This document shows positions 1 to 9,472 of a DNA stretch of 48,718 bases, piece by piece. Both the position numbers and the translations under genes were made by a program. The first letter of the stretch is position 1; the number at the start of each line of letters is the position of its first letter. The notes below the pieces were generated by a model. That model did no database searches. It saw only the letters and a program-made list of their open reading frames with translations, and was not told the DNA's origin. The DNA comes from Turicibacter sp. (GTDB lineage Bacteria; Bacillota; Clostridia; Lachnospirales; WQUN01): assembly GCA_009778175.1 (NCBI GenBank), contig WRKH01000320.1:1-48718 (forward strand), given 5' to 3'.

Positions 1-68
1 AGCCATTTATGTGTCTTTTTTATGATATAACGCTTTATGCGGCGGTTTGTGCTGTTAAATTCAGACAA
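1..68 (-). CDS. Partial CDS (5' end only) of a further operon gene, truncated by the left window edge
   Basis: Minus strand after the 653-aa ORF stop reads TAAGGAGGAGCAACA-TTG; the frame LSEFNSTNRRIKRYIIKKTHKW... stays open to position 1. Confidence 0.5.
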   Translation of the reverse strand, partial: MSEFNSTNRRIKRYIIKKTHKW

Positions 69-80
69 TGTTGCTCCTCC

Positions 81-2042
81 TTAATTTTTTGGTTGTGATA
101 GGTCTAAAATCCAATTGTGTCCCATTACAGGTGAGCTGTTCTTCCACTCACCATAACGAAACTTGTTATATTCAAAAAGTGTCCCAAATCCATTATAATA
201 TCCAAATTTTGATTTAGAATGACCACTTACACCACCCACGTACCAATAGCTATCGTCAAAACTTGCCATTGTCATTACATCAGATCGTCCACTATCATCG
301 GGAATCCATCGTTCAGGCTCGTTGGCTTTTATGACATTGCTAGATTTTAGAGGGCTAGGGTTTCGAGGGAGTTCATTTTTAAAAATTCCTTTCATTTTTT
401 CTATTCTCTTACCAAAAGGAGCGCCGTTTACCCATTTTCCAGCTCGATAGTCGTTGTCAGGGGAAATCATAACGCCCCAACCATTAGCGTTACCGTAAAT
501 ATGTTCAAATTCGCCGATATAACGGCTTCCGTCTCCAAAAGTCCACATTCCCCAATTACGGTTTTCGTCTCCGAAAGTCCATATTTCCCAATTATTGGGA
601 TTACTCTCAATAATCAAACCAAAATAGTAAACCATTCCCCTACTACGTGTCTCCACTTGCAGGTTGCCGTAATATGGTTGCGGTTGGTTTTGCGGTGCTA
701 TTTGCGGCGGATTTGACACACTTTGCGGTGGTTGTTGTGGTGTGATTAGCGGTGCTTGTTGTTGCGGTTGTGCGACAGGTTGCTTGGTTTGCGGTTGCGG
801 TGCAGCAGATTGTGGCTTGATTTGCGGTTTTGGTGCTGGCTTTGGCGGCGGTTGTGGTTTTGGTGATGGCGTGGATTTTGGCAGTTCTTGTTTTTGAGAC
901 ATCGGAGCAGGTTTTACAGGCTCGGCTTTTGTGGATTCCGCTACTTTTGGAACTTCCGCAGTCTTTTCAGCTTTTGAAACTTTCGCTTCCGTAGATTCAG
1001 CAACTTTTTTAACTTCCGCTACTTTTGGAGCAGGCTTTACAGGTTCGACTTCCGTAGATTCAGCAACTTTTTTAACTTCCTCTACTTTTAGAACTTCCTC
1101 AACCTTTTCGACTTCCTTGGGTTCTGCAACTTCGACTTCTTCCGTAACCTCTTCAACTTCCGTAATTTCAGGGGCTTCCTCTTCCACTTCTGGATTTATA
1201 TAACTTTTATAACACCCCAACAAAGACTCCACATTGCCAATTTTACCCTTAACAACATTTTCATATTCCTCGAAAAATTTATCCCTCTCGCTTTCCTCCT
1301 TAACACCAACAATCCATTCTACATACTCCGCCAAATCGTCCTTTGCGTCAAATTCCGTGCCGTCCTCTTCTACAATGACCAACTTGCCCTCGTTACGTTT
1401 ACTCACGGACGATAAGGCAATCAACCCCAACCGATAATCCGATTTTAACAGCGTTTCCGTATCACAGGAAGTAACAAAAGAGGTCGTTGTCCGTAAACCA
1501 ATCGGCAGGTATGTAAATATCTGCTTTGCGTATTGCCTAAATATTTCAAATTGTCCGCCGCTGCCGTTATTGTCATTGTTATCGAGAGCAAAGGCAACGG
1601 CGATTTTCTTGTCCTTTTCCGAGTGCAAAATATGGATTACTTTGTGCAAAATATCACTCTTAATGTCATACGTACCAGACCCAGCGGTGCGGTTAATGTC
1701 TCCGCTTTCTCGCAAGGCGTTTATATCGTCTTGATTGGCAAAATCGCTTAACATCTCATCAAAAAAATCGGCTTTTATAAAATCGTCGCGACGATATTTG
1801 TGCCATTTCACATGATTATAAAACGCACCTCTGTCAAAATTATTGTCTGCTGCATATAGGCTGAAAATAGTAGTAAATGACAGGCCATCGGAAACTACTT
1901 TGTAAGTAAATAACGGCTCTGCCCAGTCAGTGCCAAAGTTATTGATTTTCTGCATATATTCACTTATTTGCGGAGTGCGCGGATTGTCGTCCTGATAGAG
2001 TAACCCATAGCTTGTCCCACTGTTTCCAAATACAAATTCCAT
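81..2042 (-). CDS. Candidate GTPase-associated (GAP1-like) N-terminal domain, long V/E/K/P/Q low-complexity linker, C-terminal MORN-like repeats
   Basis: 653-aa ORF next to a GTPase gene; C-terminus has MORN-like GMWTFGDGSRYIGEF and related units; the GAP1 assignment is by eye and gene context only. Confidence 0.6.
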   Translation of the reverse strand: MEFVFGNSGTSYGLLYQDDNPRTPQISEYMQKINNFGTDWAEPLFTYKVVSDGLSFTTIFSLYAADNNFDRGAFYNHVKWHKYRRDDFIKADFFDEMLSDFANQDDINALRESGDINRTAGSGTYDIKSDILHKVIHILHSEKDKKIAVAFALDNNDNNGSGGQFEIFRQYAKQIFTYLPIGLRTTTSFVTSCDTETLLKSDYRLGLIALSSVSKRNEGKLVIVEEDGTEFDAKDDLAEYVEWIVGVKEESERDKFFEEYENVVKGKIGNVESLLGCYKSYINPEVEEEAPEITEVEEVTEEVEVAEPKEVEKVEEVLKVEEVKKVAESTEVEPVKPAPKVAEVKKVAESTEAKVSKAEKTAEVPKVAESTKAEPVKPAPMSQKQELPKSTPSPKPQPPPKPAPKPQIKPQSAAPQPQTKQPVAQPQQQAPLITPQQPPQSVSNPPQIAPQNQPQPYYGNLQVETRSRGMVYYFGLIIESNPNNWEIWTFGDENRNWGMWTFGDGSRYIGEFEHIYGNANGWGVMISPDNDYRAGKWVNGAPFGKRIEKMKGIFKNELPRNPSPLKSSNVIKANEPERWIPDDSGRSDVMTMASFDDSYWYVGGVSGHSKSKFGYYNGFGTLFEYNKFRYGEWKNSSPVMGHNWILDLSQPKN

Positions 2043-2057
2043 TACAAACCACCTATT

Positions 2058-3698
2058 TTATATAACGCCATCGACTTTTAGGATACGCAGGAAAGCTAAG
2101 CCGTTTAAGAAGCCTTGTTTAGCCAGCCTATCATTTTTTTCTTGTGGTGTTTCTGGTTTTTCTTCTCCTTTTGTGAGTCTGCTCTCTGCTGGTCTTCCAT
2201 ATGGCGAAGTAGGGATAAAGCAGATTTTTTTGTCCTGGTAACGCTTGCTAACGGTACTTACGAGATCGGGAATTTTCCTTCTTAGGAATTTTTCCGTATT
2301 CTCTGTAACAATTTTCCAGTTATCTTCGTTCCATTCGCCGTCTTCCCCATATATGTCCGATTCCTTCAGCTGATTGGTTTCGACTAGATTGTTTATTTTG
2401 TCTACATTTTTGTCTCCTTCTCCTGCATAGGCATCAAATTTATTTGCCAAAAATGTTATGCTCCGCAAATTTTTTTCTTTGGGTTTAGTATAACCAATAT
2501 GTTTCTCAAATTCCTTGATTAAATGTGTTTCTTCGTACAAATTATCCTCCTTGTAATCTTCGCCTAGCCTTTTCAATACCTGCGATGGATCCAACGCACA
2601 TATAAGATGCCTACTTTTATGGAAAATTCTGCGATCATCTCGTGCATAATTACTTCTCTGGTCATTCTTCACACCGTCTTTATTGATAAACGCCTCCCCT
2701 GGATAATCGACAAAGACGTAAATAACATTGTTTACCAAGAATGATAGAATGGGAGCACTCCCCCTTTCAATAAACGGAGTTTTATTAGGAGCATAGCCAT
2801 CCTTGTACTCCTCATAGTTAATCTCAAATGGAGTTAAATCGTCGTCAAGGGTAAGTGTTTGGATGTCAAAATGATCGCTTGTACGGGTAAACGGCGATTC
2901 GTGTATTGTACAGTAATATAGGGCAAGTAGTATCGAAGTTTTAGCCGCATACGCCGAGCCAAGCATTGTAATGGGAACTATTTTAAAATAGCCAAACTCT
3001 AACGGAAGTTTATGCCCACAATCCCTGCAAATTTTAGATTTTTCCTCCATCTTTCCACTGTTCATGTTAAAAACAAACATTGCATCTGGTACACGATATT
3101 CTGGTTTCTCTTTATTTTCCTGACTACAATACATTCTAACATACAGCTCTTTGCTTTCAGTTTGATTCTTGAAAATGTGTAGCAATATTTCAATCAAACC
3201 TCTTACGGCAGGCGATACAATATTAAAATCCTGTTGGTTTGGGTAGCATCTACGCCAAATCGGTTTAATGCAGTTGTCTATTATTGTTGAGTCGTTGAGG
3301 ATTGGTGCATCGTGGAGTACATTTCCGTCAGTTGCGTATTCGTTAAGTTTTTTCATAAATGCTTTAAAATTTTCTCTATGTTGGAGAGGGACGTTTCGCC
3401 TTACGATATAATCAAAAATTTCCTCGTTCGTGAGTTTAAAAACGTAGTATTTATTGAAATCTCCAGCGTATCCTCCTTTCTCACCCGTTTCTAGTTGAAT
3501 TTGAGAATCGCTGACTCGGTCTAACGAAAGGATTGCCTCCTCGTCAATGTAGTATTTAAACTCAAATTCGTACGTTTTGAGATTGTTCATGATTTCGTCA
3601 TTGGGCGAGATTAGCGGTTTAACATACTCCGAAAAGTCAAACGCTACATCTCGTGCAATGAAACTTTCGCCGCAATTTGGGCATATTATGTCATACAT
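2058..3698 (-). CDS. Zinc-ribbon P-loop GTPase (TRAFAC-like / double-GTPase-like)
   Basis: N-terminal CPNC plus internal CRDCG; G1-like GSAYAAKTS, G3-like DYPGE, G4-like NKFD; RBS AGGAGG upstream of ATG. Confidence 0.65.
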   Translation of the reverse strand: MYDIICPNCGESFIARDVAFDFSEYVKPLISPNDEIMNNLKTYEFEFKYYIDEEAILSLDRVSDSQIQLETGEKGGYAGDFNKYYVFKLTNEEIFDYIVRRNVPLQHRENFKAFMKKLNEYATDGNVLHDAPILNDSTIIDNCIKPIWRRCYPNQQDFNIVSPAVRGLIEILLHIFKNQTESKELYVRMYCSQENKEKPEYRVPDAMFVFNMNSGKMEEKSKICRDCGHKLPLEFGYFKIVPITMLGSAYAAKTSILLALYYCTIHESPFTRTSDHFDIQTLTLDDDLTPFEINYEEYKDGYAPNKTPFIERGSAPILSFLVNNVIYVFVDYPGEAFINKDGVKNDQRSNYARDDRRIFHKSRHLICALDPSQVLKRLGEDYKEDNLYEETHLIKEFEKHIGYTKPKEKNLRSITFLANKFDAYAGEGDKNVDKINNLVETNQLKESDIYGEDGEWNEDNWKIVTENTEKFLRRKIPDLVSTVSKRYQDKKICFIPTSPYGRPAESRLTKGEEKPETPQEKNDRLAKQGFLNGLAFLRILKVDGVI

Positions 3699-3731
3699 AT
3701 TAAAACCTCCTGTTATTTGTGATTTTTGTTG

Positions 3732-4232
3732 CTAAACACCGAATACATTTCTAAGCACAAAAAGGATAAGTACCGATGCTGTTAAAAATACATAATGGAA
3801 CTTATGAGAAAGCCCAAGTGCCGTTCTTGAATATGAGGTAGCCGCCAATAAAACTAATGATACAACGAACGACCAAAACGGACTTAGTAATGGCAAAACC
3901 CTAGGTTGCCGAGTAACTCCTCCTGCACGCTCAAAAAATTCCCAACTAGCTGGACTACCTGATGGCATATTCGCCCAAGTAAAGGGTCTGCCAGTATATG
4001 GATTTATCAGCACTTCTCTTACTACATAAAAGTCGTTGAATATAATGAGAAAAAGTGCAAAGGCTGCTATTGAGGCTATAACACCAATAACCTGCATACC
4101 TGTTCCAATGTAGCCATCCTCGTTGAAGACCGCTACAAATGGAACTACAATGCAACATAACACAAATCCGATAGCCAGTAACAGCCCTAGAAAAAAACTT
4201 CCACCTGTGGCTGTCGTTATGATAATAATCAA
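3732..4232 (-). CDS. Small integral membrane protein
   Basis: About 4 hydrophobic segments; likely TTG start at 4232 because AAAGGAGGGG lies directly upstream; the track start at 4250 overlaps this RBS. Confidence 0.6.
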   Translation of the reverse strand: MIIIITTATGGSFFLGLLLAIGFVLCCIVVPFVAVFNEDGYIGTGMQVIGVIASIAAFALFLIIFNDFYVVREVLINPYTGRPFTWANMPSGSPASWEFFERAGGVTRQPRVLPLLSPFWSFVVSLVLLAATSYSRTALGLSHKFHYVFLTASVLILFVLRNVFGV

Positions 4233-4271
4233 TGATTCCCCTCCTTTCATCTAATTTTTTGCATTGCCAAA

Positions 4272-6845
4272 TTACGGATTATGAACAAAATCAAAATCCT
4301 GGAAGAAGAACCATTCTCCCACGAAATGGGCTCTTATCCTAAACGTGTAAGTTTCGCCCACTGTCAAAAATGAATTGACATTCGGCAGGAGGGGGGTTGC
4401 TCGCCATTCACTCCCGGCGGATAGAATCCAGTTATCGCTAGACCACTCTGCTACTACATTGCCATCGGTATCGCGCATTTGTGCGGTATATCTTATATCA
4501 TATGCTCCTGTCGCACTCAAATTTATAGGGAAATGCTTATCTAGCACATTGGTATCATCGTTAAATACGTATCTAAAAGCTGGTTGTTGGAAATTTATCC
4601 CAAAGTCAACGGCTCTTACTGCATGGGTAAAATCAAACTCCCATCGAAACGCACTAACTTCGCCACCTGAAAAAACTTCTCCTCTTACTATGAAAGTGTA
4701 TTGTTGGTGGTTTGTCATATTCCCAAGAACAGCCAATCGCCTAAATGTTCTTAGATTATCGGTACTTCCAGCGGCGATAGTAAAACCATCGTCCCACCTC
4801 GCAACAATATCTCCACTTGCATCCAGTAACCTTGCCGTGTACCTCACATCATGCTCCCTCGTTGCACCCAAATGAAATGGGAATAGTAAATCTAACGTAC
4901 CAGCTTCGTGATCCAACTCATAACGCTGAGGTAGCCTTTCAACACTCATTCCAAAATATGCGGCAGTGCCTGGCGTTACGGCTGGCGGCGGTGCTTGTAC
5001 TGGCGGCGGCGTTGGTGTTATTGGCGGTGGTTGGTTGGTTTGCCCTGGAACAGCCAAGCCAAGATTTAGCACTCCTGCTCCGTATCGTGCGTTATTCCAG
5101 CCAGCAGGCACATCAACATATCTTTCAAAATTGCGTGTTAATGCTGCAGGGCTTATATCTGGATTTACCAACATATACAGGGCAATCGCCGCCGAAACAT
5201 GAGGGGCTGCCATTGATGTCCCTGACATAGTGCCGAACCGCCCATTGGGGAGCATACTATTGATATTAGAACCTGGTGCGGCTACATTTACCACTTCGCC
5301 CCAATTTGTGAAACTGGTAGGATTGTCGTTTATATCCGTGGCGGCAACGGTCAAAGAGCCAAAACTGCCAGCAGGGGACACTCCATTTGCATCAAGAGTG
5401 TTGTTGCCTGCCGATGCTACAATCATAACGCCAGCCGCCGTTGCCCACATAACGGCATTGTCAAGCGAATCCGAACGTGCAGGTTGCCCACGAGCATTAA
5501 GTGTACCTAAACTTAAATTTATGACATTTGCACCATTTTCAACTGCCCATTGAATACCTCTTGCCGTTGTACCAATACGATTGCCCTCTCCCAAGACTCT
5601 AACTGGCAAAATGTACACGTTTAGCCCACTAGTTATATCTGCAATAACCCCAGCAACATGAGTACCATGTCCTTGCGGATCGCTTGAGTCTGCGTTATTT
5701 CCGATAGCGTTCCAGCCAGGTAAAACTCTGCCTTGCAATGCTGGGTGGTTCGCATCAACCCCAGTATCCAAAACAGCCACTACAATTCTGTTTTGATTCT
5801 GCCCTGATTGGTGCAAATGCTCTACAAAAGACTCCGCATTTATCCTATGTCCGCCCCAAGAAACAAATCCGTCTGTGAATGGCAAATATTCTAGCGGTTC
5901 TATTTCATAATCAAAGGGCGGCAGATAAGTGTCAAACTCAACCCAAACTACATCTTCGAGAACAAATAGATAGTCAAATGCACTCGAAGCATTTTCAACC
6001 GTTGGAAATTGCAAAACATATATCCCACTCCGTATTTCTTCAATGTCTATGGGTGATAATGCCGAAAAGTCCACAGGGTTGCTAACCATAACCAACAGAC
6101 TGTCAGAAAGGAGTTCCTCATCGTCAGGAACTCGACTAACCAGCCGATTGATTTCGTTATCGTCCAAATCCGAGCCGATGGAAGATGTGTCGTCATCAAT
6201 GCCCACAATTCCGATAAAGGCTATTAGTACAATGGATGCCACCAGCGAAACCATGTTTAGCGAAACCCCTATACGCCCAATTTTTCCTAATTTAGGGCTT
6301 GGTTTTATCGGATTTTCATCGATTGAGGCATCGGTATATTCATTATTAACCGCTTCCGTTTCCCTGTTGGCCGCTTCCCTTTCTCTAGCCTTTCTTTCGG
6401 CAACAATGCGACTATAATCAAAGTGGTATTCTTCTCGATACTTAATAGCATGAATGATTCCTATTATCGCCAAAATAATTATTGGAATTATAAAAAACAT
6501 TCCAAAAAAGAACATCATAATCGGCAAAAGAATAGCGAGTCCGCCAAAGAATATAAAATAACTCTCAGCAACAGCCTTTGCCTCGGTCTCGTGTTCCAGC
6601 TCATCGCAACAATACTCCCTGCCGTGCTTTCTTCTGGAAAAAATAGCCAAAACTATCCCTGCTATTGCCATAATCACGATAATTATGGAAAGTGCCAAAA
6701 ATGCTTCAATAAAGAACGCTATAATTAGCAAAGGAATAGCAATCCCTCCTAGGGCTAACGAAATTTTCGCATTTGTTTCGGCATATCCTGCATTTTTTCT
6801 ATTGTTTTTTAGTTGTTTGCAATAAGGACATATAATACTTGACAT
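4272..6845 (-). CDS. Membrane-anchored subtilisin-like (S8) serine protease with N-terminal Cys motif, TM bundle and two C-terminal beta-type repeats
   Basis: S8 motifs VAVLDTGVD, GHGTHVAGVIAD, GTSMAAPHVSAA; N-terminal CPYC and CC followed by several TM segments; start ATG 6845 with AAAGGAG. Confidence 0.88.
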   Translation of the reverse strand: MSSIICPYCKQLKNNRKNAGYAETNAKISLALGGIAIPLLIIAFFIEAFLALSIIIVIMAIAGIVLAIFSRRKHGREYCCDELEHETEAKAVAESYFIFFGGLAILLPIMMFFFGMFFIIPIIILAIIGIIHAIKYREEYHFDYSRIVAERKAREREAANRETEAVNNEYTDASIDENPIKPSPKLGKIGRIGVSLNMVSLVASIVLIAFIGIVGIDDDTSSIGSDLDDNEINRLVSRVPDDEELLSDSLLVMVSNPVDFSALSPIDIEEIRSGIYVLQFPTVENASSAFDYLFVLEDVVWVEFDTYLPPFDYEIEPLEYLPFTDGFVSWGGHRINAESFVEHLHQSGQNQNRIVVAVLDTGVDANHPALQGRVLPGWNAIGNNADSSDPQGHGTHVAGVIADITSGLNVYILPVRVLGEGNRIGTTARGIQWAVENGANVINLSLGTLNARGQPARSDSLDNAVMWATAAGVMIVASAGNNTLDANGVSPAGSFGSLTVAATDINDNPTSFTNWGEVVNVAAPGSNINSMLPNGRFGTMSGTSMAAPHVSAAIALYMLVNPDISPAALTRNFERYVDVPAGWNNARYGAGVLNLGLAVPGQTNQPPPITPTPPPVQAPPPAVTPGTAAYFGMSVERLPQRYELDHEAGTLDLLFPFHLGATREHDVRYTARLLDASGDIVARWDDGFTIAAGSTDNLRTFRRLAVLGNMTNHQQYTFIVRGEVFSGGEVSAFRWEFDFTHAVRAVDFGINFQQPAFRYVFNDDTNVLDKHFPINLSATGAYDIRYTAQMRDTDGNVVAEWSSDNWILSAGSEWRATPLLPNVNSFLTVGETYTFRIRAHFVGEWFFFQDFDFVHNP

Positions 6846-6894
6846 AAAACTTACTCCTTTCAATTTTGATTATTGATAATCTGCATTTGAGAGA

Positions 6895-7542
6895 CTATTG
6901 CACATTTATCGAATCAACCACATACATCAACTGAAAATTACCAACACTCGAGTCTAAATAATACTCACTACGATCACTGGGCAATAAAGAATATACCTTC
7001 CTACCGCCCAAATCCGTCTGCATTATCACTCTCTTTGTGCCGCTTTTGTTGATTTTTATCTTTTTGACGATCTCCCGTTTGAAGAGACTTATCCTTATCT
7101 CTTCATCATCACACGAAACTTTCCTTACTGCCGTATCCGCCGCCACCTTCCTTGCAAAGCTGTGGAATATCGTACCGCTCTGATGTATAAAGTAGAAAAA
7201 ATACAAGCAACCTGTCTGTGTAATTTCCACATCGCACTCGGATCTTATGTGATTGCCTGAATTATAGCTATATGTCGATATACCATCGTACTGCCCACCA
7301 TTTGCCATAAATGCTTCGTAAGTATGTTCTTTCATGCCGCGAAACATATACGAAGTAATGGAATCCTGCGTAAATAATGAATGTTCCATTATCTCACTTT
7401 CATCGACAATTCGGTGCAATAACTGCAAGGCTGGTTGGGGCTCCTCGTTAATAATCCAGTCCCATCTAAACCGAAATATCGGCTTTTTTTTGGAGTTTTG
7501 CGATAACGTGCAACTTATGTTTCTTATGATGTTTTTTTCCAT
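6895..7542 (-). CDS. Hypothetical protein in tubulin/vWA operon
   Basis: ORF with RBS AAGGGGG upstream of ATG at 7542 (MEKNIIRNIS...); co-directional. Confidence 0.6.
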   Translation of the reverse strand: MEKNIIRNISCTLSQNSKKKPIFRFRWDWIINEEPQPALQLLHRIVDESEIMEHSLFTQDSITSYMFRGMKEHTYEAFMANGGQYDGISTYSYNSGNHIRSECDVEITQTGCLYFFYFIHQSGTIFHSFARKVAADTAVRKVSCDDEEIRISLFKREIVKKIKINKSGTKRVIMQTDLGGRKVYSLLPSDRSEYYLDSSVGNFQLMYVVDSINVQ

Positions 7543-7558
7543 GGTTTCCCCCTTAATT

Positions 7559-9346
7559 TTACTGAAAATCCCAATACTCGCTAACAAATTGAATACCCTT
7601 TATTTGAAATTCACCGAAATCTTGGCTAATTTTTGGTTTTCTGGAAAGGGCTGAATTCGGTGAAAAACTCAACGCAGAAGCCAAGTTAGCGGTAAATTCC
7701 TTTTCCGTGCCACTGTCAACGTACTCTTTCTCCCACTTCTCTAACTTTTTCAAAAACTCCTCGTCCTCCGCAAGCCTCAAAACCTTCGATATTGTATAGC
7801 CCTTGACCTCGTTCAGTTGCACATCAAAATCATTGCTGTACTGATAGGCCTGCAATTTCCGTTTCAAATCCTTGAACTCTTCAACGTGGCTAGTAAATAC
7901 GGAATAATCAGGAATCATCGAGGGGTTAATTTTCGTTTTTAAGGCGTTCCAGTAATCTAGCTTGGTTGACAACTCTTCGTTTTTGAGAAATCGCTTGACA
8001 TAACCCTCCAAAATATCTGTAAGGTCATACTCCGAGCCGTCAATCTGCCTTTCAACGAACTCCTTGTATTCCACCGCCGCCTTCGAGACCTCGTCCTGAA
8101 TCTGCTTGATAAACAAGTCCACGCCCTTAATTATCATGTCCATCAAGTTGTCATGCCGATATACCGACACTTTTGTTACCAGTTCGCTTGCCCGTTGTGT
8201 ATAATCGTCCTCTTGCGAAAGATTTTTTAGGGCGTTTGCATTTGCAAAGGTAATCTTACAAGAAATTTCGGCGGCACGATAACCCTCCCTGCCAAACATC
8301 AGCTTACACGCTTCGCTAAACGAATAATAGTCTGGGAATTTTATCTTGGATTTTGCCGTTATGGTGGGCATTGCGGTAATGGCAGCCTCCAAAGTCTCCT
8401 GAAAGGATTGTACATCACCCAGCGGAATGTCGATTTTACTTGCTTCTTCTTTCACTCGCCCAATTGAGAGTTCCTCAACATTATCGCACAGCATGGTCAG
8501 CACATAAGCGACAAAATCTCGCCGTTTATCACTAAAAATAGCGGAGATCGATTGCCAAGGAAAGCGTGATTTATCTTTCACATAATCTTTGTAGCTTCCT
8601 TCTACTGTGGATTTGAGAAGCGAACGAGTATCCTCTTCCTCTTTGTGGAAAGTTTTGGCAGAATGGGCGTGGGAAGATAAAACCACAGCCGCCACAATCG
8701 AACCAATTAGAGCCTCTTGGTTTTCAGGCACGATGTCTGCACCGCTTAGAGCCTCTTGGTTTTCAGGCACGATGTCTGCACCGCTTAGAGCCTCTTGGTT
8801 TTCAGGCACGATGTCTGCACCGCTATGACCGTAATCACAGGTAAAGACAAAAATATTGAAGTCGTTCTTTTGGATTTTATTTAGAAAAGCCACTAAATCA
8901 GGGTCATCGCTGTCGATTTTGGAATCCACGACAATAATAACGCTTACTTTATAATCATTGTCATATTTAACGTCTCGCTCGATGTTTTCGAGGTATTTTA
9001 GCGTTTCGTCGATATCAAATTTAACACTGTCGGAGTTGATTTTGGCACTATCGGAGTAGTATAACGTAAGCAGATAGTGTATTTTTATGTTTGGTTGGAG
9101 TAGTGTGTCTTTTATTTTACGTTTTGCCTGAATTACCTTGCTTTTAACGTCTGAAATGTCGTTGATAGTGTAGTTGTAGTTGCCCTTGCCTAAATATCTG
9201 TCCAGTAGCGAGTCTAGCAAATTTTGGTTATCGACCAAGGAAAACGCCTCGTCCACGATAAATAGCGGATAATACGATTCGTTATCGAACTCTCTTTGTT
9301 TAGTGCCAAAGGCTTTGTTATAGCATTTGTCAATCAAGTCAATCAT
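7559..9346 (-). CDS. Hypothetical protein (595 aa) with alpha/beta N-terminus, triplicated 13-aa repeat, helical C-terminus
   Basis: Long ORF, RBS AAAGGAA; YKVSVIIVVDSKID/NIFVFTCD strand-like segments; three SGADIVPENQEAL-type repeats. Confidence 0.65.
   Translation of the reverse strand: MIDLIDKCYNKAFGTKQREFDNESYYPLFIVDEAFSLVDNQNLLDSLLDRYLGKGNYNYTINDISDVKSKVIQAKRKIKDTLLQPNIKIHYLLTLYYSDSAKINSDSVKFDIDETLKYLENIERDVKYDNDYKVSVIIVVDSKIDSDDPDLVAFLNKIQKNDFNIFVFTCDYGHSGADIVPENQEALSGADIVPENQEALSGADIVPENQEALIGSIVAAVVLSSHAHSAKTFHKEEEDTRSLLKSTVEGSYKDYVKDKSRFPWQSISAIFSDKRRDFVAYVLTMLCDNVEELSIGRVKEEASKIDIPLGDVQSFQETLEAAITAMPTITAKSKIKFPDYYSFSEACKLMFGREGYRAAEISCKITFANANALKNLSQEDDYTQRASELVTKVSVYRHDNLMDMIIKGVDLFIKQIQDEVSKAAVEYKEFVERQIDGSEYDLTDILEGYVKRFLKNEELSTKLDYWNALKTKINPSMIPDYSVFTSHVEEFKDLKRKLQAYQYSNDFDVQLNEVKGYTISKVLRLAEDEEFLKKLEKWEKEYVDSGTEKEFTANLASALSFSPNSALSRKPKISQDFGEFQIKGIQFVSEYWDFQ
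8707..8823 (-). repeat. 39-bp in-frame coding tandem repeat, 3 copies
   Basis: ttagagcctcttggttttcaggcacgatgtctgcaccgc at 8707, 8746 and 8785. Confidence 0.95.
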
Positions 9347-9375
9347 AGTTGATATTCCTTTCGTTTTTGGGTTTT

Positions 9376-9450
9376 CGTAGGGGCAGGTAGCATCCGCCCA
9401 TCGTGCTTAGGCTTGGGGGATGGGGTGGGCGGATGTTATCCGCCCCTACG
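9376..9450. repeat. Intra-operon imperfect palindrome (REP/MITE-like)
   Basis: cgtaggggc...catccgccca ... tgggcggatgttatccgcccctacg; related sequence at 27331-27358. Confidence 0.75.
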
Positions 9451-9472
9451 TTAGTGTTGTGATAGGTTTGTG

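Noticed and set aside
931-1203. Plus-strand Ser/Thr-rich ORF (SATFGTSA...)
   Set aside because: Reverse reading of the V/E/K low-complexity linker of the minus-strand 653-aa gene.
8707-8823. Possible CRISPR or recombination repeat
   Set aside because: Exact contiguous in-frame 39-bp coding repeat with no spacers.
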